A stretch of DNA of 32,756 bases from Priapulus caudatus (Eukaryota > Priapulida > Priapulimorpha > Priapulimorphida > Priapulidae). Shown in pieces: positions 1-10,200 of this stretch (its first letter is position 1; the number at the start of each line of letters is the position of its first letter). Under the pieces are notes generated by a model. It saw only the letters and a list, made by a program, of their open reading frames with translations. It did not search any database and had not been told where the DNA came from. The translations under genes and the position numbers were made by a program. Where the stretch lies: NCBI RefSeq assembly GCF_000485595.1, contig NW_014577395.1, forward strand, positions 170,213 to 202,968. The letters are read 5' to 3'.

Positions 1-28
1 TGATGATCTCGCGTCCGGTGTCAGCAAA
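1..28. other. Displaced fragment of a mitoguardin exon (junction scar)
   Basis: These 28 bases are identical to 212-239, inside the mitoguardin exon at 186-345. At base 29 the sequence jumps to what follows TTCATTAAA at about 8100 in the other copy. This looks like an assembly junction where an upstream overlapping piece ends. Confidence 0.8.
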
Positions 29-48
29 TCAATACTAATTGTATAAAC

Positions 49-107
49 TATATATATACACACACGCATGCACGCACGCACGCATATATATATATATATA
101 TATATAA
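49..107. repeat. TA / CACGCA simple repeat
   Basis: Alternating TATATA, CACACGCATGCACGCACG and TATATA tracts in a mitoguardin intron; the noisy copy lies at about 8144-8228. Confidence 0.85.
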
Positions 108-185
108 ATCATATAAAACAATCAATAATACATCTAACTCAACCAATATGAACATGCTTTTATGCTGTCAGGGGTGGGCTGTTAC

Positions 186-345
186 CTTATCGCCGTGTGC
201 AAGTAGATTGGTGATGATCTCGCGTCCGGTGTCAGCAAACCAACAGCGCATTCTTGCGTCGGTGAGAATATAGGCAAACGCCTTCCGCACGCAAACAAGC
301 TTCGCGAGAAAATCTGCATCCGACGAGCACCTCAACATCTCTGTT
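186..345 (-). CDS. Miga: Mitoguardin exon (TEMLRCSSDADFLAKL), clean displaced copy
   Basis: This 160-bp exon lies between acceptor CTTTTATAG and donor GTAACA, phase 2 in and phase 0 out. It encodes TEMLRCSSDADFLAKLVCVR followed by KAFAYILTDARMRCWFADTG and ends LLAHGDK. These are among the most recognisable residues of the family. Bases 1-28 of the window repeat 212-239 of this exon. The noisy counterpart is at about 8311-8480. Confidence 0.9.
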
Positions 346-763
346 CTATAAAAGAAACATTTGTCCTTCATAAACGCTTGTAATTACGAGGAAGAGGACT
401 GGCTATATAAAATATAGGGTATCACAATACAAGCCACAACTGTAATGCAGCGCTGAGAATTTAATGCAGAGCCACACAAGTTGAGGAGGTGTGCGCAAAG
501 AACAGCTCTTATTGACTTCTATTAGTGTTCGTACAGTTTTCATGCACCATACTTGGTCCATCTCCCCAAGATCATCGGGCAGTCATAGCAAAGTCTACAT
601 TTTTATTCACACTAATAAAGATTATGCACTCATGTTATCAATCTTTGTGAATATGACTGTCATAATTGTGCAAAACAAATGAATCTTTTCAAAATCGAAA
701 CAAGAACTGTTTCCCTTATGGAAATAGCACATTGCAACAAGCAAACAAGAATGCCAGCTCTAC

Positions 764-873
764 CTAAGTGTTCTACATGGCACGTATCCATACTGCACTT
801 GTTTAAGTCCAGACTGATACAGGCGCCAGGTTTCGGGGAGATCAGCAAGGAGCTCCTCAATGTTTGCAATCTC
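764..873 (-). CDS. Miga: Mitoguardin exon (EIANIEELLADLPETWRLY), clean displaced copy
   Basis: This 110-bp exon lies between acceptor GCATGCAG and donor GTAGAG, phase 0 in and phase 2 out. It encodes EIANIEELLADLPETWRLYQ and ends YVPCRTLR, the final Arg codon being completed by the next exon (AG|A). The LYxxGL...V-Y-RTLR pattern is typical of the Miga domain. The noisy counterpart is at about 8918-9034. Confidence 0.87.
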
Positions 874-1094
874 CTGCATGCCAGAATACGCGAGTATTAG
901 CTAACAGCAATATAGCCACATTTTCAAGTGTTTCAAAGATGGGAACAGTATGAACAAAAAGAACATTACCACGTGAGGGTGGGTAGCCCACACCATACAT
1001 GAATTCGAAATTGGAATGCATGGAAATGAGAGGCACTGTAACGAGTATGCGTTCGAGATATAACCTTATAGCATAAAATGTGGGAATACCGTAC

Positions 1095-1185
1095 TTCGGT
1101 TGCTGAAACGAAATCCTCAAAGTCAGATGTTGAGGTCTCTTCCCCAGACTCCCCGATCACTTCTCTCTCTCCTATCAGCATGACC
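1095..1185 (-). CDS. Miga: Mitoguardin exon with phospho-FFAT-like motif, clean displaced copy
   Basis: This 91-bp exon begins after TTTTTCAG with the third base of a codon and ends in phase 0 before GTACGG. It encodes VMLIGEREVIGESGEETS then TSDFEDFVSATE. DFVSATE fits a seven-residue FFAT core with Ser at position 4 in place of the usual acidic residue, and the upstream flank is rich in Glu, Ser and Thr. FFAT motifs bind VAP proteins on the ER; mitoguardins are known to use one. The noisy counterpart is at about 9257-9350. Confidence 0.82.
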
Positions 1186-1396
1186 CTGAAAAACATTTCC
1201 ATAGCCATATGAACATCTGGGAAGATGAAAGGAGTGATTTATAATGCAGCGTTTCCGTGGCGTCCCACTCAGAATTAAGAAAACAAAATTTCCTTGCCCT
1301 TTCCTCAGAGGGAAGTGCCAACCGTGGTTTTAAGCAGTGTGTATTAACACTTAATTTCACATTATGTTCTAGTTAGCAACGTGCAGCAGCGCGTAC

Positions 1397-1545
1397 TTGC
1401 TCATCTCATGAATCGTTCCGAGATCATCCCCCGATGGAAGAACAGTTCGGTGATCATTGAACATCATCTCACACTCATCCTGCAGTTCTAGGGCCTTCTC
1501 AATGAACCGTTCCAGCTGATGCGTAAACTCGCTTTCACCAACAGC
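1397..1545 (-). CDS. Miga: Mitoguardin exon (helical, LERFIEKALELQDE), clean displaced copy
   Basis: This 149-bp exon runs from acceptor CCCTTTCAG to donor GTACGC, phase 0 in and phase 2 out. It encodes AVGESEFTHQLERFIEKALE and then LQDECEMMFNDHRTVLPS, ending HEMSK. An open reading frame runs on to a stop at 1369, but only the GTACGC donor gives the phase needed by the next exon. The noisy counterpart is at about 9567-9728. Confidence 0.85.
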
Positions 1546-1718
1546 CTGAAAGGGGAAATTCCCAGTATACAACACACAGTTGAAAAATGCAAATATGAGC
1601 TGTGTATTATTACATTATTGGATAACATTCATGTTTTATTTTGTGTGACTTGTTGGTCATACATTTATCCTATAACCACAAATTCATTAATTTACCACCT
1701 AGATCCACCTATACATAC

Positions 1719-1810
1719 TGGCAGGGCAAATGTTCCAGTTCCGAGCTGGGGTATCCCTACAGACAGCGCATCTTCCCAATTAGTGATAGCGTGCTCCAAG
1801 CCTTCCATCC
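1719..1810 (-). CDS. Miga: Mitoguardin exon (GMEGLEHAITNWEDAL), clean displaced copy
   Basis: This 92-bp exon lies between acceptor GGTACAG and donor GTATGT, entering in phase 1 and leaving in phase 0. It encodes GMEGLEHAITNWEDALSVG followed by IPQLGTGTFALP. The helix with a W-E-D-A-L core matches the mitoguardin family. The indel-ridden counterpart is at about 9918-10019, which is the position consistent with gene order. Confidence 0.85.
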
Positions 1811-2063
1811 CTGTACCATAATATAGTAATGTGCATTATGTTTTATACACAGCAGAGATAAAATAGTTTCTTGGTGAGTAATGCAAGTACAGTTAATCCA
1901 TAACATGCATTTCAAATCTTGCCACCCATCCCGCAATCCCATCTCATGCATGCAAATGGCTAGTTTTAACACACTACATCTGTGATGCAACAAAGATACT
2001 TACTTAATAAGGCAGATATATGGTTGCCATACACACAAAAGACATTATCTTTTAGATACTTGC

Positions 2064-2379
2064 AAGAGTAGATAATAACACAAGAGTGAGACACCCGATT
2101 CCTGCATTTTAAATCGATTTTTCTTATCAAAATTTGCCACCAATAAAGAAGCATGTGTATACGTCCCTCAGCTTATTATGACCACTAATCACTCACCTTT
2201 GTGGTACTGATATTCGTTTACATATATTTGCTAGCGTATTGCTGTAAATTGTAATCTTGCACGAGCTTAATTCGCACAATTTACCGCTATTATGTGAGGT
2301 GTTAAGACAAATTTTGAAGCTATAGTGGCGCCAATATTTAGCAACGGACTGTTTCCAAATCATTCGTGCCCCGATAGGG
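2064..2379 (+). mobile_element. Left terminal inverted repeat of a Mutator-like element (clean copy)
   Basis: The arm starts AAGAGTAGATAATAACAC and ends CCCCGATAGGG. It is the reverse complement of 11305-11635, apart from a few substitutions. It is preceded by GATACTTGC (2055-2063), repeated exactly after the right arm at 11636-11644. In A1 the matching right arm survives only as 3036-3089. Confidence 0.85.
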
Positions 2380-3679
2380 TTGAGAGACAATCTAAATTTC
2401 GAATTTTGATCTCGTGAGGAACCGCGAGACGCGCTCAGTTATTGTGATCACAACACAAGAAATTGACATACTATTGTAACATGTCTTTTGCACGTGTTCC
2501 ATGAAGTAGTCAGCGAGGCTATAGACTAGGGTTGTTTGGTGACCAGTTAGTCTGCGTAGACGCAGCGTCGCACATATTGGGCGGCTGCATTGATGTTACA
2601 GGGAGTTGGATAAGCGGGTTTTAGGTTAGGCAGTTTCTAGGGTCATTGTGAAATGGGGGTAGGACGCAGTCTGGGAGAATGGGTACATGTGCGTGGTGCA
2701 TGTGGTTTGTAGGAGTTTTGGGGGAATATAGAGGGAGAGATGTAATAGTAGAGGGGGGATTCTGGTTCTGGGCACGGAGGTCAGCACATGCGCGTATGCG
2801 CGTGTGCGCGTGCCTTTGTCTCTTTGTGCGATTGTCAAGATGTGTCTACGCTGTATGAGATATTAAAGTTTATGCCGGTTACAACACAAGTTTGGTTTTA
2901 CTTCATCATTCTACATGAACGCTCATTCCTCGTTACACTATCTTACATAAGTAATAATACAATAATAACAATATTCTCTGTAGTAGTTTGCAGTAAGTAT
3001 CACATTACGCATGCGCAGGTAATCAAGTACATTAAACCCCTATCGGGGCACAAATGATTTGGAAACAGTCCGTTGCTAAATATTGGCGCTCGCGTTACAA
3101 GCGTTATGCCTACACTTCACGTGGCATGTGCATAATCACGACACAATACTATGAATTTCTACGGCAGGATTCACGAGATTGGAACACAGATATTTTACAA
3201 ACGGGAAATCTTAAAGGTTGATTTGAAACGTACACATGTAGTTTAAACGGCTCCCCACATATTCTCACATCTTAGATAAAACATAGCTGACAGATGACAT
3301 GCAGTTAAGCTTGTGAATGTTCATCCTATACATGTTTAAGTAAATGTAAATGCTAATACTATATGTAATGTAAATGCTAATACTAGATTATTTCTAATCA
3401 TACCAGACGTGATGCTAACTTTAGAGCAGGTTCTACTTACCCTGTACTAAAAATTTTTTCGGTTACTTTATTTTATACTGGACTCAAGGGTTTAAATCCA
3501 CATCAGTAGAACCCACTCCAGAAATCTGGCTCGGTCCAGTTTTTGGCAGCTCTTCCATTGCACAATTTTATTGAAGCAGATTTTTTTACGACTGTATGCC
3601 CTTACTAACATCAACCTGTGACGGGAAGTTTTTCCACACTCTATCTCTTTTTGCCGAGTGCTAAGCAGAAAAGCAGTGT

Positions 3680-3797
3680 GTACCATTTTTCAAGTCTTTG
3701 GTATGACCCGGCTGGGAGCCACGACCCCGACCCTGACCCACGACCTTCCGCATGCGAGGCGAGCACTCCACCATTGAGCCATCGCTGCGGTTACAAA
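3680..3797 (-). mobile_element. tRNA-derived SINE
   Basis: Read on the minus strand it begins with a tRNA-like head: GATGGCTCAATGGTGGAGTG is an A-box-like segment, then GCTCGCCTCGCATGCGGAAG, then a degraded B-box region GGTCGTGGGTCAGGG. It ends GGGTCATACCAAAGACTTG, a tail I associate with tRNA-SINEs widespread in marine invertebrates. The B box lacks the TTCGA core, so it is probably old. Confidence 0.75.
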
Positions 3798-4084
3798 ATA
3801 AATGTGAACAACTATTAAAAGAAAATTCTACAAGAACTCCTATAACTAATTCTGATAGCCCATCGAAACAAACAGTAATAGAACTGGTGATTATATATTA
3901 TCTTGCCTTTACAGCGTCATCATTCTCAGGCTAAGACATCTTATAATAAACGATTCACACATACACAACCATCTCATGATCAGTATCCTTCCAACAACAT
4001 AGCTTTTGTGTTGAAATAGTTGCAAAACTGTGAGATGCACCAGACAGTACCAGCCTATAACCAGTAGTACAATCACAAGCTCTA

Positions 4085-4132
4085 TTTATTATAGTAATAT
4101 CTTTTAGGTTTTTATTCACAGGGTTATTTATT
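4085..4132 (-). terminator. Candidate polyadenylation signals of mitoguardin
   Basis: Three AATAAA hexamers in minus-strand sense lie 32-82 bases past the stop codon, at 4127-4132, 4111-4116 and 4085-4090. Which one is used cannot be told from sequence. Confidence 0.5.
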
Positions 4133-4164
4133 GGTCTGTGACTGTGAGGGTAGACTCCTACACT

Positions 4165-4347
4165 TCAGTGTGGAAACTTGCTATTCTCACGACTGGTGTC
4201 TGTCAGTGGCGACACTGCCAGTTTCTCTAGTACATGTTCACAGTGGTGCCTAGCAAGGACGATGATGTCGTCTGCAAGCTGCTCTACTGTTGTGTATTGG
4301 CATTTCCGCAGGCTGAACATGTCCTGCATAAAGCCCAGAACCTGATC
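4165..4347 (-). CDS. Miga: Mitoguardin terminal exon with stop codon
   Basis: This 183-bp last coding exon (acceptor CTGCTACAG) encodes 60 residues from DQVLGFMQDMFSLRKCQYT to the C-terminus ENSKFPH and stops with TGA at 4165-4167. The C-terminal helix (VEQLADDIIVLARHH) matches the family, whereas the last ~15 residues look species-specific. Three AATAAA polyadenylation hexamers follow on the minus strand (4127-4132, 4111-4116, 4085-4090). Confidence 0.88.
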   Translation of the reverse strand, partial: DQVLGFMQDMFSLRKCQYTTVEQLADDIIVLARHHCEHVLEKLAVSPLTDTSRENSKFPH

Positions 4348-7188
4348 CTGTAGCAGAATATAGTAAATGGGGCTAAGATGGCATTTTGCAAATCATGAAT
4401 TCATCATCCTTCACATTCTCAACACAGCATTATACCTAAATTCAGTAAATTCAGATAAACTGTACATAATATCTCAAATGTAAATGAAGTGATGGTAAAT
4501 AATTTTTTCACTCATTTTCAACAACGGTGGGCCATACGGAGACATCCAATGAAGAAAAAACGTACCTTGAACAGTTCACAAAGTTCTTTAAGTCGGCTCC
4601 TCGGTCCTAGGAAACCCCATGCCAGCACAGGACTCACGTGTTCAGAGATGTGATAAAAATGAGCTATGAACCCATTTGGTTGCTTAAAACAAAGTAAAAC
4701 AGCCACTTTACACTACTACTTAGTCACTTTCCTAAAACACCTAGTAAGTTAGGTAAAGTCACGCAACTCCGAAACCAAATTTGATTTTGGTAGGCACCCC
4801 AAACCTTGTACGCTGCTTAGGGTTACTGAATACAATTTGAAATCCAAACCAATTTATTAAAATTATTACCATATTAGAAATAATTTTTATTTTACCTTGA
4901 GCCGTCGTCTCTTAGCTTTCAGTACTGACCACACAGCTGTCAAGAGAGCCTGGTAAGATAAACAAGAATGCTTTTGGAAAATTTAAAAACATACAGATTA
5001 GGATGTTTACAGGAATAGCACTTTATAGCGATGTACAAGATGACTTACAAGTACACGTGACGATGGAGAAATATAGCTAGATCAGTTATGATAGATGGAT
5101 GGACACAAGAAGTAAGTGCCCCTAAATATGCACTCTATATCTGTATGGAGGGCAAGCAGAAATAGAGAACACAAAAGAGGAATGATACTGCTAGGAAGAG
5201 AAAGAAAGTGTCAATGACACTATAGCTCACCACAAAAAAAGTACACAAATGAGCGAGTGCCAACAAGTCATTTTTAATTCAGCAACTATCCACCTACATT
5301 ATATAAAACAAGAGTATATATGGGAGAACTGAAACAACAAAATCGAATGAATCTAGATGGCCATTTTCATTTTTGCCAAAAAGTGGGCGTGGCTCAAAAG
5401 TAGGTCGACTGGCGTGCTCCAAAATAGGACGTTCAAATCTTTCCCATAGGAGTAACAACTGTATGCAATTTGAAACATGTGGGTCAAACGGTTCTTGAGT
5501 TATCGTTGACCGTAGGCAGACACTGTAATGCATAGTGAAATTGCCAAAATCTACCTAATTTGCATAATAATAAAAAAATATCAAAACCCCTGTGATATGT
5601 TTTGGGGTCAGTCCTTATTCATTCACATGCCAAAAATGAGCAAAATCCGCTGAACCTGAACTGACTTATGGCCATTTCCATTTTTGGGAAAAAGTGGGCG
5701 TGGCTCGAAAGTAGGTCGACTGGCGTGTTCCAAAATAAGATGTTCAAATCTCTCCCATAGGAATAACAACTGTATGCAATTTGAAACATGTGGGTCAAAC
5801 GGTTCTTGAGTTATCGTTGACTAGGCTGACACTGAAATGCATAGTGAAATTGCCAAAATCTACCTAATTTGCATAATTTAAAAAAATATCAAAACCCCTG
5901 TGATATGTTTTGGGGCCAGTCCTTATTCATTCACATACCAAAAATGAGCAAAATCCGTTGAACCTGAACTGACTTATGGCCATTTCCATTTTTACCAAAA
6001 AGTTGGCGTGGCTCGAAAGTAGGTCAACTGGCATGCTCCAAAATAGAACGTTCACATCTCTCCCATAGGAGTAACAACTGTATGCAATTTGAAACATGTG
6101 CGTCAAACGGTTCTCAAGTTATCGTTGACCGTAGCCAAATGTTGACGGACAGACGGACGTATGACGGACAACGCCCCATGGCAATAGCCAACCACTTGCT
6201 AACAGTGACAATGCCAACCATACGCCAACGTTGGCCAAACATCATGTAGCCAACCACTTGCCGACCCTGACCATGCAAACCATATACCAACGTTGGCCCA
6301 ACGTCATGCAGCCAACCACTTGCCAACCGTGACCATGCCGACCATACGTCAACGTTGGCCCAACGTCATGCAGCCAACCATTTGCCAACCGTGACCATGC
6401 CAACCATACGCCAACGTTGGCCCAACGTCATGCAGCCAACCACATGCTGACCACATGCCAACCATACACCAACGTTGGCCCAACGTCATGCAGCCAACCA
6501 TTTGCCAACCGTGACCATGCCGACCATATGCCAACGTTGGCCCAACGCCATGCAGCCAACCACTTGCCAACCGTGACCATCATGGTCACCGGTTTTGGGA
6601 CAACGTTGGCCAAACGTCATTATTGCAACCATGACTTGTGCCAACGTTGGGCCCAACGTCATATTGCAACCGTGACCGTGCCAACCAAAAAATGCGCACG
6701 TTTGGCCAACGTAAGCCTGCTATCTGGGACCAAGGTTGAGCTATAGTGTCGTGTGACACTTTCATTTTTGGGTACTTTTATGAAGAAGCTGAATTTTGAT
6801 AGCATTCCATCGCCCTTACCGCAAAAGCGCCTCCGCGGGTTTAATTTTCTTATTACTATTGATGGCAGAGGTAAATACAGTCTATGCACCAAAAATATGC
6901 ACACAAATACACGCAAATTGGCACATTTTATGACAGTTTCAATGCGTTTCAAGTAGTCCTGTCTCACGGCTCTACACGCAGGACATTTTCTCACCGGATA
7001 TTGCGAGGCCTCATAGCGCCTCGCCTACAGCTGCTAAGGCGCGAAGCACCGAGGCAGCTCGTATTACTATATATATATATATGTGTGTGTATATATATAT
7101 TCAGACACAGAGAGAGAGAGAGAGAGAGAGAGAGGAGGAGTGGCGAGAAGAGAGACGAGAGAGAGAGAGAGAGAGAAGGACGAGAGAG

Positions 7189-7221
<33 letters not shown>

Positions 7222-10200
7222 ACAGAGACAGAGACAGAGACCAGAGACAGAGACAGAGGACAGAGACTAGAAGACAGAGACAGAGACAGAGACAGAGCAC
7301 AGAGACAGAGACAGAGACAGAGACAGAGAGCAGGAGAGAGAGACGAGGAGAACCGACGACACAGCAGAGAGAGACGTGGTGGAGTCATCCCTACCGTCTC
7401 CTTAAAACCGTTGGAGAGCCAGCGATTCTGCATGACAGCAAGCACGGATGAAGGTGGGTTCTCCAGATCTTCAAAAGCATCTAACAATATGAAGTCTAGC
7501 GCAATATCTACAAACGACATCTCTTGCACCTACAAATACACAAAAGCGGCACAAATGAGCGCATTATCGTCAAACGAAACGCAGTGAATATTTTGAGTAT
7601 ATCACGCTTCAAATCATTTTCCTGCTCAACGTGTCTGTACATTTAATTCATAATTTTGTTGTTAATTTAAGCAAATAATTGAACGTGTGAATATTAATCA
7701 TACCCCTCTTCCCTCTAGCTCCTCCATGATGTCATCCCAGTTCTCTCCATCCTTTACGTACAACAGCATTTCATTATAAAGCAACACAATGAAGTCCTTC
7801 GGATCCTGTCAGTAAAGTACAAAATTTAAAATCGTCTTCAAACTCAAAATTCTGGTAAACACATTAGTATACAGAATCCATGGCATGACGGGTATTTTTC
7901 CTACATGTAGCGTGTATTAACACAAAACCAACCTATAACATCACTTATATACAATAGATTAATTTACTTCATATTGTGCAAGTTCAATTCACATTAAAAA
8001 TGATTCACACTTGTTTACAGGAATACTGGTTAAAGGAGTCATCACTTTAATCCATCTCACTTCACTTGATCACAAATGTAATATAAATAAAACATTTAAT
8101 ATAATAACACAATAATTCATTAAATCAATACTAATTGTATAAACTATATAATATACACACACCGCATGCGACGCCGCCACGCCGCACATATATATAGTAT
8201 ACATATATATAATATATATATATATATAATCAATATAAAACAATAATAATACATATAAACTCAACACAATATGAACATGCTTTTTATGCTGTCAGGCGGT
8301 GGGCTGTTACCTTAGTCGCCTTGGCAAGTAGATGGTGATGATTCTAGCGTCCAGGTGTCAGCAAACGCAACAGCGCATTTTGCGTCCGGTGAGAATATAG
8401 GCAAACCCGCCTTCCGCACGCAAAACAAGCTTCGCGAGAAATCTGCAGTCCGACGACGAGAACCTCACACATCTCGTGTTCTATAAAGAACATTTGTCCC
8501 TTCATAAACGTGTCGTTGAATTACGCAGGAATGAGGACTGGCATATATAAATATTAGGGTATCGATAATACAAGCCACAACTGTAAGCAGCACTGAGAAT
8601 TTAATGCACGAGCCCACACAAGTTGAGGAGGTGTGCGCAAAGAACAGCTCTTTGACTTTCTAATTATGTTCGTTACAGATTGTCAATGCCCGATACTTGG
8701 TCCATCTCTCCCCAAGATATCGGGCAGTCCATAGCAAAGTCTACATTTTATTCACACTAATAAAGTTATGCACTCATGTTATCAATCTTTGCTGTAATAT
8801 GACTGTCATTAATTGTGCAAGAAGCAAATAATGTTTCAAAAGTCGGAAACAAGAACTGTTTTCCCTTTGGAAAATAGCAGCATTGCAACAATGCAAAACA
8901 AGAATTGCCAGCTCTAACCAAGTGTTCTACATGGCACGTTATCCACTTACTAGCACTTGTTTAATTCCAGACTGAATACAGGCGCCAAGGTTTCGGGAGA
9001 TCAGCAAGGAGCTCTCAATGTTTGCAATCTCGCTGGATCGCCAGAAATACGCGATACTTAGCTAACAGCAATTATAGGCCACAATTTTCAAGTGTTTCAA
9101 GATGGAACAGTATGAAGCAAAAAGAACATTACCACTGAGGGTGGGTAGCCCAACATAACATGAATTCGAATTGGAATGGCATGGAAATGAGAGGCACTGC
9201 TAACGAGTATTGTTCGAGAGAATAACTTAATAGCATAAAATGTGGGAATAACCGTACTTCGGTTGGCTGAACGAAATCCTCAAAGTAGATGTGAGGTCTC
9301 TTCCCAGACTCCCCGATCACCTTGTTCTCTCTCTGCCTATCAGCATGACCCTGAAAAAATTTCCATCAAGCCATATGAACATCTGGGAAGATGAAAGGAG
9401 TGATTTATAATAGCAGCGTTTCCCGTGCCGTTCCCACTAGGAATTGAATGAGAAACAAATTTCCTTGGCCCTTTCTCACAGGAAGCTGGCCAACGTCGGT
9501 TTTAAGCAGTGTGTATTAACACTAATTCACATTATGTTGCTAGTTAGGCACGTGCAGCACGCGTACTTGCCTCATTCATAGCCAATTCCCTTCCGAGATA
9601 TGGACCCCGAGGAAGAACAGTTCCGGTGATCATTGGAACCATCATACTCACACTCATCCTGCCAGTTCTAGGGCCTCTCAATGAACCCGTATCAGCTGAT
9701 GCGTTAAACTCGCTCTTCACACAACAGCCTGAAAGGCGGAAATTCCCAGTATTAACAACAACACAGTCTGAAAAATGAAATAATCGAGCTGCTGGTATTA
9801 TTACATTATTGAGATAACATTCATTAGTTATTTTGTGTGACTTGTTGGGTCATACATTTATCCTATACACCACAAATTCATTAATTACACGACCATAGAT
9901 CCACCTATAATACATCCTGGCAGGGCAATATGTTCCAGTTCCGAGCTGGGGGTTATCCCTGACAGACAGCGATCTTCCCCAATTAGTAGATAGCCGTGCT
10001 CAGACAACCTCCACATCCCTGTCGCATAATATAGTAATGGCATTATGTTTTATACACAGCGAGATCAAAATAGTTTCTTGGTGAGTAAGTGCAAGTACAG
10101 TTAATCCATTAACATGCATTTCAAAATCTTGGCCACCATGCCGCAATCCATCTCATGCATGCAAGGTAGTTTTTAACACACTACATCTGTTGATGCAACA

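Larger units (their letters stand above)
29..3089. repeat. Block A1: clean copy of the mid-mitoguardin region, probably misplaced
   Basis: This block matches about 8110-11360 end to end in the same orientation. A1 has intact splice sites and reading frames, while the other copy has frequent single-base insertions and losses. A1 ends at GGCGC (3089), inside a transposon terminal repeat whose continuation is found only at 11360 onward. Its five exons belong upstream of the exon at 7704-7805, so its position 3' of the gene's stop codon is inconsistent with the gene. Confidence 0.88.
3090..4164. other. 3' flank of mitoguardin without further genes
   Basis: Apart from the SINE and polyadenylation hexamers I see only AT-rich sequence and a short duplicated stretch near 3345-3385 (AATGTAAATGCTAATACTA twice). 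No exon with splice sites was found. Confidence 0.5.

Noticed and set aside
49-107. CRISPR-like or regulatory array from regular CACGCA spacing
   Set aside because: Ordinary eukaryotic microsatellite; there are no spacers.
186-1810. A second, partial mitoguardin paralogue
   Set aside because: It is the same sequence as the noisy block at 8110-11360 and completes the gene at 4165-12437 in phase; nothing supports an independent gene.
6114-6746. Overlapping open frames with HGHGWQMVGCMTLGQRW-type repeats
   Set aside because: They come from the 62-bp minisatellite.
7067-7587. Arg/Glu-rich and Leu/Ser-rich open frames across the GA tract
   Set aside because: Low-complexity by-products of (GA)n; the only real coding part is the minus-strand exon 7395-7529.
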